64,000 nt of DNA, taken from contig DIYH01000010.1 in NCBI GenBank assembly GCA_002435755.1, positions 1 to 64,000 on the forward strand. Reading direction: 5' to 3'. Below, piece after piece: positions 28,289-36,065 of this stretch. This stretch comes from Flammeovirgaceae bacterium UBA6059 (GTDB lineage: Bacteria > Bacteroidota > Bacteroidia > Cytophagales > Cyclobacteriaceae). Each line of letters starts with the position of its first letter. The stretch's first letter is position 1. Both the position numbers and the translations under genes were made by a program. Below the pieces are notes generated by a model. It was not told where the DNA came from. It worked only from the letters and a program-made list of their open reading frames with translations, and made no database searches.

Positions 28289-28789
28289 TTACCATTCGTT
28301 GCATATCGCAATACCATCGCTGATCAGGTTATTGTTCTCACCAATATTAGCGGCTGCAACGAGAATGTTTTGACCCGGACCTCCGTCTAGGTGTATCCTG
28401 ATACTACCGTCGAATTTGAGAAGGTCACTATAGGTGAAAGTCTTGGTCTCATTAGTCATCAAAAAAGTGACCTGAGAATTGCTTTCACCTGACATGCCGT
28501 AGACTGGTTCCAGCACAGAAACTAAAGGGCCATCTTCACGAACTGAGCCTGCATGTAAATGTACGGGGTGGAAAATCTCGCCCGTAGTATTAAGTAGCTG
28601 TATCGAAACATCAAGACCTCCTGAGGTGAGCTCTCTGAAATGAGCAGTACCAGAAATACCAAATTCCGAAGCGGAATACAGATTATAGACTACTTCGTTT
28701 CCAGTAAAATCTCCAGAAGCCACTGGTTCTTGTTCATCATTTCCACACGACAATAAAATAACTAACGGGATCAGGGCAAGGAGCTTCAT
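28289..28789 (-). CDS. CHRD-like lipoprotein
   Basis: A 166-residue lipoprotein: signal peptide with lipobox ending VILLSC and an acidic stretch (GNDEQE) right after the Cys, which in this phylum can favour surface exposure. The body has HPVHLHAGSVREDGP followed by strands and IRIHLDGGPGQNILVAAANIG, resembling the CHRD / Cu-Zn superoxide dismutase-like fold with its conserved His pair. No copper-zinc site can be completed by eye, so enzymatic activity is not claimed. It has its own -7 box. Confidence 0.65.
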   Translation of the reverse strand: MKLLALIPLVILLSCGNDEQEPVASGDFTGNEVVYNLYSASEFGISGTAHFRELTSGGLDVSIQLLNTTGEIFHPVHLHAGSVREDGPLVSVLEPVYGMSGESNSQVTFLMTNETKTFTYSDLLKFDGSIRIHLDGGPGQNILVAAANIGENNNLISDGIAICNEW

Positions 28790-28820
28790 AGTAGATCTTT
28801 ATTTCCTAACAACAACGATG

Positions 28821-28828
28821 CAAATATA
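28821..28828 (-). promoter_or_regulatory. -7 box of the CHRD-like lipoprotein gene
   Basis: TATATTTG on the minus strand matches TAnnTTTG exactly, 31 bases upstream of the start codon. No -33 element at the right distance is obvious. Confidence 0.45.
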
Positions 28829-28872
28829 AATCCCTGATGCAACCTTTTAAAATTATTTCAGTTTAGAAGTAA

Positions 28873-28911
28873 TACTATCAATTAAAGTATTATTACTATC
28901 AAATAGATTCG
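28873..28911 (+). promoter_or_regulatory. Direct repeats and -7 box before a small membrane-protein gene
   Basis: TACTATCAATTA (28873) and TACTATCAAATA (28894) are direct repeats 21 bases apart, two helical turns. The second abuts a -7-like box TAGATTCG (28904-28911) ending two bases before the ATG. Repeats in this phase just upstream of a promoter look like an activator site. Confidence 0.4.
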
Positions 28912-28913
28912 TT

Positions 28914-29057
28914 ATGGACAGGATTTACGAAAACATGAGACAAAAGAGCCGAGTCAACAAGCTCAAAAAAACCTTTTCGCTTATATTAATTGGGGTACTT
29001 ACAGTAACAGTAATGAGTATTCTGATCTTAGGAGAAGAACACCTTTTTATTCCCTAG
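28914..29057 (+). CDS. Small single-pass membrane protein, 47 residues
   Basis: An ATG-to-TAG frame of 47 codons. The N-terminal half is basic (MDRIYENMRQKSRVNKLKK) and is followed by one hydrophobic segment (FSLILIGVLTVTVMSILIL) and a short tail EEHLFIP. The charge layout predicts the N terminus inside. It fills the gap between the divergent lipoprotein gene and the convergent permease gene, ending one base before the latter's stop, and has a promoter-like box just before its ATG. I do not recognise the family; support is the composition, the promoter and the exact fit in the gap. Confidence 0.6.
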   Translation: MDRIYENMRQKSRVNKLKKTFSLILIGVLTVTVMSILILGEEHLFIP

Positions 29058-29058
29058 A

Positions 29059-31455
29059 CTATTCGTTTCTAAGAATATCAACAGGGTTGATTCTGGAGGC
29101 ACGTAGCATGATACCGGCAACTGATACGGCCGATATCAAGGTAATCACCACTACTGGTATCACAAAGTGATACCATGAGGCAGAAATGTGATAGGCATAG
29201 TTGTCGAGCCAACTTCGGACTAGAAAGAGCGCAGCTGGTATAGAAAGGCCAAATGCAATCAGCATTATCTTGAAAGTATCCTGAGATAGTGCCGTGGTGA
29301 TCTGCATAAAATTAGCACCCAGTGTTTTACGAATGCCTATTTCTTTTTGCTTTTGGAAAACTACCTCGCTCATAAGTCCAACCAAACCCATACTGGCTAA
29401 AATCATGGCTATTGCTGATAAGAAGGAGATTAGTGTCTGCGCCTGCTGTTCAGACTTGTAGATTTGGTCGAACAGTGTATCATGAAAGTAGTAGTCAAAG
29501 GGGTTAGGAGGATAGAATTCATTCCATCGCGCCTTCAGTATCTCTATGGTTCTACTCTTAGCCTCAAAATCTCCTGAGAGCGTGAGGGAGAAATAGTCCA
29601 CATCAAAATCACGATACCGAATAATGATCGGTGGGATTTCCTGCTTCATAGAAGCATGATGGTAATCCTTGACTACCCCGATAATCTTCCATTCTCTGGT
29701 ACCCATTCTTAAGGTTTTGTCAAGAACGTCTTGCGCTTCGCCCACTCCCAGCTTTTTCAAAGCTGATTCATTGATCAAAACCGTTCGAGCATCTGAGGTC
29801 AGAGATTCAGAAAAGTTTCGTCCATGGAGCAGTTCTATTCCATAAACATCCAGGTACCCTTCGTTAGCGCCATATACCTGAATAGTGCTACCTTCTTGAG
29901 AACCGCCAGGCAGGAATTTTACATCAGTCGCTGTTCCCATCCAGATACCGGGGATGCTTGTGGACATAGCTGCTGCTGTAACTCCAGTTATTTCTGATAA
30001 ACCATGGTAGTAAGCCGATGACTCCTCCCTACTACTCTCTTCAATTACTCTGGGTCCATTTACAATCAGGATTTGCTCAGTGTTCAGCAACTGTTGTTCT
30101 TCCATGATATAGTAATACTGATGTCTCACTACCAGCGCACCTACCAAAATGATAAACGCAAGAGAGAACTGTAACAACACCAGATAGCGTCTTGCTCTAA
30201 CATCACTCGTACTTACTTTGGTTTTACCAGCTAACGCACTTGTCAATTTCACCTTTGCAGCAAGTTGAGATGGGTACCAACCACAGAGCAGCACTGATAT
30301 CACGAGCAATATCACGTTGGCCATCCAGAATAATACATTGTGAAAAAGCCCAACATCTCCCAGGTACCCCACCCCTACTATCTTCTCTCCAGGGTTAAGC
30401 TGGACCACCGTCATGGCAAGAATCATGGCAGTAGTGACGATCAATACTGCTTCAACCAGTGCGTCCTGTCGAAGTTGCCAGCTTCCAGATCCCAGCGCTT
30501 TGCGAATACCTGTCTGTCTTGATCTTGATGTAGACTTAGTTGCTGCAAGATTGACATAGTTGACCAAAGCAATCACAAGTACCGCCAATCCAATGATAGC
30601 CATGGCTACTACAACAGATGCACTTTCAATCGCAGCATACTCGTATGTCAATGGCCCACTTAAGTGAACATCAAGCAGTGGCTGAAAATCCATACTGATG
30701 GAAGCCGTTTTTTCATAACTCGGAAAATGGCGAGACCAAAACTCCTGTTGAAAATCTATGGATAGTGGTTGGTCCTGGAACTCTATATAGGTAGCAAAGA
30801 AGTTCCACCTCCATTCATTAGCTGCATAAATTGGCTTAAGCGATTCTGTCGAAACGAGAATCCTGGGATTTATATGGTTCGTAACAGGTAGGTCAGCAAA
30901 TACGCCCGTCACGGTCAAGGAATATCGGCCATCCTCGGAATCGAGATAAAACGATTTTCCGGTAGGATCCTCCTCACCAAATACTATCCTTGCGGTCTCT
31001 GTACTAACTATGGCAGATGAAGGTCTCTCCAATGCCGCTCTTGTACCATATCGCATGTCAAGCCCCATAAAGTCTATGAAACTTGCGTCTGTAAACCCCA
31101 CACCCTTCTGATCCAAAGGTTTGTTATCATAAGTAACGGCTGAATGTCGATCAAGCATGTAAAGTCTTGTATAGGATTTAACCGTTGATTGCTCTTGCAT
31201 TAGTAGTTCTCCTACCGGAAAGTAATTGGTAGCGAAATTAGTCGGCTGTCCCGCTTCACGTGTCAACGATAGTAAGGCCCTATACTTGTTTTCAACATTA
31301 GGGACATGGCGATCAAAGCTCAGGTGGTAGTAGACAAACTGTGTCATCATGTAGAGCACAGCAAATGCCAAGGTCAGTCCTGCAATATTTAGAAGAGCAT
31401 AAGTTCTGTTTTTCCTTAGGTTTCGCAGTACTGCGTGAAAAGTGTGAGTCAGCAT
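29059..31455 (-). CDS. MacB/FtsX-family ABC permease (798 residues)
   Basis: A large permease with two MacB-like units. After the N-terminal segment NLRKNRTYALLNIAGLTLAFAVLYMM comes a periplasmic MacB_PCD-like domain, a group of membrane segments near 275-450 (with RSRQTGIRKALGSGSWQL in the coupling loop), a second periplasmic domain, and a final FtsX-type group near 670-795 (FQKQKEIGIRKTLGANFMQI). Such permeases are abundant in Cytophagales, and the ATPase at 27456 is a plausible motor. Substrate unknown. Its start codon is one base from the stop of the next permease, so the two are translated from one message. Confidence 0.88.
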   Translation of the reverse strand: MLTHTFHAVLRNLRKNRTYALLNIAGLTLAFAVLYMMTQFVYYHLSFDRHVPNVENKYRALLSLTREAGQPTNFATNYFPVGELLMQEQSTVKSYTRLYMLDRHSAVTYDNKPLDQKGVGFTDASFIDFMGLDMRYGTRAALERPSSAIVSTETARIVFGEEDPTGKSFYLDSEDGRYSLTVTGVFADLPVTNHINPRILVSTESLKPIYAANEWRWNFFATYIEFQDQPLSIDFQQEFWSRHFPSYEKTASISMDFQPLLDVHLSGPLTYEYAAIESASVVVAMAIIGLAVLVIALVNYVNLAATKSTSRSRQTGIRKALGSGSWQLRQDALVEAVLIVTTAMILAMTVVQLNPGEKIVGVGYLGDVGLFHNVLFWMANVILLVISVLLCGWYPSQLAAKVKLTSALAGKTKVSTSDVRARRYLVLLQFSLAFIILVGALVVRHQYYYIMEEQQLLNTEQILIVNGPRVIEESSREESSAYYHGLSEITGVTAAAMSTSIPGIWMGTATDVKFLPGGSQEGSTIQVYGANEGYLDVYGIELLHGRNFSESLTSDARTVLINESALKKLGVGEAQDVLDKTLRMGTREWKIIGVVKDYHHASMKQEIPPIIIRYRDFDVDYFSLTLSGDFEAKSRTIEILKARWNEFYPPNPFDYYFHDTLFDQIYKSEQQAQTLISFLSAIAMILASMGLVGLMSEVVFQKQKEIGIRKTLGANFMQITTALSQDTFKIMLIAFGLSIPAALFLVRSWLDNYAYHISASWYHFVIPVVVITLISAVSVAGIMLRASRINPVDILRNE

Positions 31456-31456
31456 A

Positions 31457-33862
31457 CTATTCGTATCTTAATGAGTCAAGAGGACTTGACGAAGCAGCAC
31501 TTACAGACTTGTACCCCACGCTTATGATGGATATGATTGCAGAAAGCAGAAAGCTCACCGCGAAGTACCACGGCCCCAGGGATATACCATAGGTGAATTC
31601 AGATATCCATGAATCCATCGCCAGGTAACCAAGTGGAAATGCTAGTACAAACCCAACCAATGTCAACACAATGTACTCTTTACCAACCATAGTCAGAATG
31701 CTTGACCTACTTGCACCAAATACCTTCCGTATTCCAATAGACTTGGCGTTTTTCTGTGACATGAAACTCACTAGCCCATACAGCCCAAGGATACTCAGGA
31801 TAACAGAGAGCGCACAAAACACAAAAATAAGTCTGAATAGCAGGGTCTCTTCAATGTAATTCTCTGCAACCTCGGCAGTGACCATTTTATAATCAAAAAG
31901 ATCGTTAGGGAAATAATCGCGAAATACCCCTTCAATATCTGCAACAGTTGACGACCAATCACCGCCCGATACTTTAATATAGAGCTTATCCATCATAAAT
32001 GGCCGGTATTCGAATATCAGTGGAACCATCTCATTTTGTAGAGAATACACATGATAATCTCTAACTACTCCATAGATCTGCCCGGTAATGTTACCATTGT
32101 AGTCAAGGTGCTGTCCAAGAACGTTTATAGGATCTAACTCTAACGAACTCAATAGCTTCTCATTGACTAGAATGGGTCTCGGAAGTGAGTCTGCCACCGC
32201 ACGAGTTGGTAACAGTTGGCCCGAGATCAAATCCAATCCAAAAAGAGATATGTAGTCCTCATCTACAAACTTGATATTGGCATCATAGCCATCTCGATAT
32301 GGCTCTCCTGGTAAGGTATAACCAGACCCCCAGTTAGACACGGCCTGTGGAGGACTCCATGCTCGTGAAGTACCAAGCACAGCTGGCAATTGAGACAGGT
32401 GGTTTTTTACGATAGGTAGTTTCTCCCAGCTCTCACTAGGAAACTGGAGCTGGATAACCTGTTCAGCATCAAATCCAAGTGGTTTGGTTTTGATGTAGTA
32501 GAGCTGAGCAGCAACAACCACGGTACATATTAAGATCAAGTTGCTAAAGACCAACTGAAAAATGACCAATATACGACGCAGGTTGACACTACCAGACCCC
32601 TGCTTAATTCCAATCTTACCTTTCAATGCCTGGCTTGGCTGAAAACCCGAGATCACAAATGCCGGATAGAAGCCTGCCAATACAGTTACCAGAATCATCA
32701 TTAGCGCCAAGAAAAGGTATCCGAATATACCAATCGTGAAATCTACGGCAATAAGAGTAAGCCAATCGTTAACTTGGATAAGAAAGTACTGTGCAAGGGT
32801 AATGCTCAAGGCAGCTCCTGCAACTACGATCAAAAAAGTCTCCAAAAGGAACTGAAAGATCAAATCTGACTTACGACCTCCCAAGGTCTTACGGACGCCT
32901 ACCTCTCTGCTCCTTTGAAAAGCCTGCGCAGTGGCCAGATTGATAAAGTTGAGACATGATGCCCCTAACAACAATACTCCAATAACTATCAAAGCATAGA
33001 TCAACACACTCGGTGCTATATAATTGTTAAAATCTCCATAGCGCTCATCTGTATGGATCTCCTTTAGTGGCTGAAGCTCATAATCCGTTTTTATCTTATC
33101 ATCCTCATAAAGGTATTTTGCTGCTACCCCATCTAGTTTCTTTTGTATGCCCTGACGATCATAGTTGTCAGGAAGCATGACGTAGATCGTACCAGCCCAG
33201 TTCATACCCCAATTATCTTTATAGATCTTTGGATAGATCTTTTTGTGTGTCTCGAGTGATACGATTGCCTCAAAAGGAATATTGGTGTTATTCTCAGGGT
33301 CCTCAACAATCCCAACTACAGTTAGCTTGCTCTTCTTGTTTAATGTGACCGTTCTTCCAACCGGGTTGTCATCTCCGAAATACTTGGAAGCTAATGACTC
33401 TGTGAGGTAGACCTTATTGAGTTCGCTTAATGCAGATGCTCCACCTCCTCGCAGTATTTTGAAGTCGAGCATTTGAAACATTTCCGGCTCGGCAAAGAGA
33501 ATTCGCTCCTCTTTAAAATTGCGAATGACTCCTTCATCATCAAAGGAAAACACACCACTTTCCGGCCCGTGAAACTGCGCAATCGCCTCAAAGTCTGGAA
33601 TATCATTACGAAGGGCCTCACCCAACGGATACGGCATGGAGGGGTCATATTCCATACCATAGTCTGCCGAATAGTGATCCACCAATCTGTAAATTTGATC
33701 AGCCTTCGAATGAAAATGATCAAAGCTTGTCTGGTGAGAGACTATTGCAAATATGACTAATGTCCCCGCAAGGCCAAGCCCCAAGCCGAGTACATTTAAT
33801 AAGGTATAAGACCTGTTTCTAAGGAAATTTCTAAAAGCAGTGATTAGATAGTTGTATAGCAT
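31457..33862 (-). CDS. MacB/FtsX-family ABC permease (801 residues)
   Basis: This paralogue of the downstream gene has the same order: AFRNFLRNRSYTLLNVLGLGLGLAGTL (shown in short: NFLRNRSYTLLNVLG), a MacB_PCD domain, a membrane group with FQRSREVGVRKTLGG near 305, a second periplasmic domain and a final FtsX group with SIGIRKVFGASRSSIL. It is the first gene of the pair, so its upstream gap carries the controlling sites: a candidate sigma-54 element, an 11-bp direct repeat (AAAAATCAGCC at 33878 and 33917) and a palindrome. Confidence 0.88.
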   Translation of the reverse strand: MLYNYLITAFRNFLRNRSYTLLNVLGLGLGLAGTLVIFAIVSHQTSFDHFHSKADQIYRLVDHYSADYGMEYDPSMPYPLGEALRNDIPDFEAIAQFHGPESGVFSFDDEGVIRNFKEERILFAEPEMFQMLDFKILRGGGASALSELNKVYLTESLASKYFGDDNPVGRTVTLNKKSKLTVVGIVEDPENNTNIPFEAIVSLETHKKIYPKIYKDNWGMNWAGTIYVMLPDNYDRQGIQKKLDGVAAKYLYEDDKIKTDYELQPLKEIHTDERYGDFNNYIAPSVLIYALIVIGVLLLGASCLNFINLATAQAFQRSREVGVRKTLGGRKSDLIFQFLLETFLIVVAGAALSITLAQYFLIQVNDWLTLIAVDFTIGIFGYLFLALMMILVTVLAGFYPAFVISGFQPSQALKGKIGIKQGSGSVNLRRILVIFQLVFSNLILICTVVVAAQLYYIKTKPLGFDAEQVIQLQFPSESWEKLPIVKNHLSQLPAVLGTSRAWSPPQAVSNWGSGYTLPGEPYRDGYDANIKFVDEDYISLFGLDLISGQLLPTRAVADSLPRPILVNEKLLSSLELDPINVLGQHLDYNGNITGQIYGVVRDYHVYSLQNEMVPLIFEYRPFMMDKLYIKVSGGDWSSTVADIEGVFRDYFPNDLFDYKMVTAEVAENYIEETLLFRLIFVFCALSVILSILGLYGLVSFMSQKNAKSIGIRKVFGASRSSILTMVGKEYIVLTLVGFVLAFPLGYLAMDSWISEFTYGISLGPWYFAVSFLLSAIISIISVGYKSVSAASSSPLDSLRYE

Positions 33863-33886
33863 TACGTCTTGTTTTGCAAAAATCAG

Positions 33887-33901
33887 CCAAGCGATGTGCC
33901 A
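33887..33901 (-). promoter_or_regulatory. Candidate sigma-54 (-24/-12) element before the permease pair
   Basis: On the minus strand TGGCAC-ATCGC-TTGG has the correct GG-to-GC distance of the sigma-54 consensus (TGGCAC-N5-TTGC) but the final C is G. The -12 end lies 25 bases before the start codon, a suitable position. In related genomes such permeases often sit beside sigma-54-dependent response regulators; none is in this window. Confidence 0.3.
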
Positions 33902-33953
33902 GCAACTTAATCAATTAAAAATCAGCCGGTTAAAATCACAATGCTCTCTGGAC

Positions 33954-33972
33954 TTGTTTCATTATGAAACAA
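33954..33972. repeat. Perfect 19-base palindrome, operator candidate
   Basis: TTGTTTCAT and ATGAAACAA flank one central base. It lies 92 bases upstream of the permease start and 62 bases upstream of the MaoC gene, in the divergent gap, where a dimeric regulator could act on either side. Confidence 0.6.
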
Positions 33973-34033
33973 AATGTCTGGTCAAACTGGCACAATGTTG
34001 AAAATATGAATAAGTAACCGTACCATTACCAAA

Positions 34034-34498
34034 ATGTTGAAGATGAAGCAGTTTGAGAGCTTAAAAGAATTCACTGAGCTAGTGGGCCAGGAGATAGGCC
34101 AAAGCCCGGTGATGAAGATCACACAGGAAAGGATCAACAGTTTTGCTAAAGTCACCCTTGATGAACAATGGGTACATACTAAGCCTGAAATGGCGGCACA
34201 ACATTCACCTTACAAGGTCACGATTGCACATGGCTATCTAACACAGTCTCTCATACCTCATCTAATGAGTCAGGTATTTTCTGTCACATCAGTAAAAATG
34301 GCCGTCAACTATGGTTCTGATAAGGTGCGTTTCATGTCACCAGTACTTGTAGACAGTAGCATCTACCTGTCGGTAAAGCTGATTGCCGTTAATCGCATCA
34401 ATCATGGCTTCCGACTTACAACTCAATGCACCGTACATATCGAGGGAGAGAGCAAACCCGCTTGCGTGGCAGAACTCATCACGCTTATGTACGAATAG
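34034..34498 (+). CDS. MaoC-like hot-dog dehydratase
   Basis: A 154-residue MaoC/(R)-enoyl-CoA hydratase-like protein. The catalytic Asp43-x4-His48 (in TLDEQWVH) and the following KVTIAHGYLTQSLIPHL with His66-Gly67 fit the hydratase-2 motif. The phrase MAAQHSPYK between them is also typical of the family. It should hydrate a trans-2-enoyl thioester, perhaps in fatty-acid turnover. The next gene follows after 35 bases on the same strand, but no functional link is evident. Confidence 0.85.
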   Translation: MLKMKQFESLKEFTELVGQEIGQSPVMKITQERINSFAKVTLDEQWVHTKPEMAAQHSPYKVTIAHGYLTQSLIPHLMSQVFSVTSVKMAVNYGSDKVRFMSPVLVDSSIYLSVKLIAVNRINHGFRLTTQCTVHIEGESKPACVAELITLMYE

Positions 34499-34533
34499 AT
34501 AACCAAGAAAACTAAACCATTGATTGGCTTACA

Positions 34534-35325
34534 ATGAAATATTTATACCTGTTCATTATCGCATTCTTCGTTTGTAGTTGTTCTCCAAAAAGATCAGAGC
34601 CGGATAACGGCACTCCTGTACCACCAAAAAACAAAGTAATGGTCATGGGAATGATACACGGTAAACACCTTACAAGTGATACTTATGGTAATGCGGAAGT
34701 AGAAAAGATCATTAGAGCTATTAGTCCTGATATTATCATTGCCGAAATACCACCGGACAGGTTTGACGTAGCTATGAGTCAATTTCAGGCATATGATTCT
34801 ATTTCAGAACCAAGAGTTCGTCGATTTCCAGAGTATGTAGATGTTGTTTTTCCACTGACCAAGACGATGGACTTTGAAATCATACCATCTGCAGGTTGGA
34901 CGAAACCCATGTCTGATGCTCGCGCAAAGCGAATGAAAGAGATAAGTCAAGATGCAGAATGGGCTGATCGATGGAAAGCTTACCAGGACGCTATTGCAAA
35001 GTCGGATTCTACCATTGGAGCAGTCAATGGTGCTGAAGACCCCTACTTCATCAATAGTGATGCATATGATCAATCGGCAGAGATCTACTTGAGTGTATAC
35101 AATGATCTACTCAATGATGAACTAGGTGCCGGTGGTTGGGATAATATTAACAAAGCACATTATGGATATATAGAAGATGCTCTTGACTCCCTATCGGGAA
35201 ATGGTCAAATGATCATCATAACTTATGGTGCCGGACATAAAGGTTGGTTCATGCGACAACTCCGCCAAAGAACCGATATAGAATTGCTAGATATGGCCCC
35301 ATTTATTGATGAGGCCCTGAAATAA
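34534..35325 (+). CDS. Lipoprotein with TraB/TIKI-like features
   Basis: The 263-residue product begins with a signal peptide and lipobox (AFFVCSC, with acidic residues shortly after). The opening strand VMVMGMIHGKHLTSDTYG, the IIIAEIPPDRF segment and the late ITYGAGHKGWFMRQL resemble the GxxH...E...GxGH pattern of the TraB/TIKI/EreA-like superfamily, some members of which are metalloproteases. The resemblance is partial, so a hydrolase role is only suggested. An inverted repeat (ATGGCCCC 35293, GGGGCCAT 35330) spans the stop codon but has no T-run. Confidence 0.5.
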   Translation: MKYLYLFIIAFFVCSCSPKRSEPDNGTPVPPKNKVMVMGMIHGKHLTSDTYGNAEVEKIIRAISPDIIIAEIPPDRFDVAMSQFQAYDSISEPRVRRFPEYVDVVFPLTKTMDFEIIPSAGWTKPMSDARAKRMKEISQDAEWADRWKAYQDAIAKSDSTIGAVNGAEDPYFINSDAYDQSAEIYLSVYNDLLNDELGAGGWDNINKAHYGYIEDALDSLSGNGQMIIITYGAGHKGWFMRQLRQRTDIELLDMAPFIDEALK

Positions 35326-35460
35326 AGAAGGGGCCATCTCAAAAGTCGCATTGAGCTGGTAGAAGCCTCATGCCTCTAGTGGTCAGCTTCGTTTCGAATA
35401 ATTTAGCATTATTGACCTATCGGAATATAGACTTCTGAAATAGCCGCTTCTTTCTACTGG

Positions 35461-35901
35461 TCAAATGTTACTGCGCGTCTCACAGTTTTCGTAAGGCACC
35501 TTAATATCAAAATAGCGCAGATCGACTTTGGTAATTTCTGTATACCGCTTGTGATCAGGTTTGTACGCTGCTCCCGTACCTAGGTCAACACCTAAGCCTA
35601 TAAGTCCCCATGTTAGTACACTCAAAACAAAATTGCCTGTGCGAAACACAGGTTGGAAAGTGATTGTCTGATTTTCGCAACCTTCTTCTCGTAGCTCTAC
35701 AACAAGTGGTCTGTTTCGAGAATAGAGTTCCGAAGAGGTGCCTGTACCTTGTTTTCTTCCATCAACATAGATTTCAGCATTTGGGTGGTCTTCGGCCTCA
35801 ATACGCCCCACAAACTTACTTCCTCCAAACATTACTCCACAGCTTGTTATGCTACTCATAATAGTAACTAGTAAAACAATTAGGTTTAGTGATTTTCTCA
35901 T
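35461..35901 (-). CDS. Small lipoprotein with PEGA-like segment
   Basis: From the ATG at 35901 (ten extra codons are open upstream but precede the signal peptide) the product has 146 residues. The signal peptide ends in a lipobox SSITSC. The segment HPNAEIYVDGRKQGTGTS looks like a PEGA repeat, a small beta-domain in envelope proteins. A later hydrophobic stretch with many Gly (VLTWGLIGLGVDLGTGAAY) may insert into a membrane. Function unknown. Confidence 0.6.
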   Translation of the reverse strand: MRKSLNLIVLLVTIMSSITSCGVMFGGSKFVGRIEAEDHPNAEIYVDGRKQGTGTSSELYSRNRPLVVELREEGCENQTITFQPVFRTGNFVLSVLTWGLIGLGVDLGTGAAYKPDHKRYTEITKVDLRYFDIKVPYENCETRSNI

Positions 35902-36011
35902 GATATGATTATATGATTTAACATTATACACTGGGAAATATAATGGCCCCAGTGGCGATATGAGCAGTCTATTGACCCTATTATGATAGGAGAAGAACTG
36001 ATTTTAATCAT

Positions 36012-36042
36012 AAAAAAAGCCGATGCTTTCACATCAGCTTTT
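36012..36042 (-). terminator. Terminator of the TonB-dependent receptor gene
   Basis: On the minus strand GCTGATG and CATCGGC form a 7-bp stem (one G-T pair) with a 6-base loop, followed by seven T. It lies 24 bases after the receptor stop. Confidence 0.75.
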
Positions 36043-36065
36043 TCACACAACGGCTTATCTTTTAT

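Noticed and set aside
33988..34001. Second sigma-54-like site TGGCAC..TTG on the plus strand before the MaoC gene
   Set aside because: The spacer is one base too short and the GC of the -12 part is absent.
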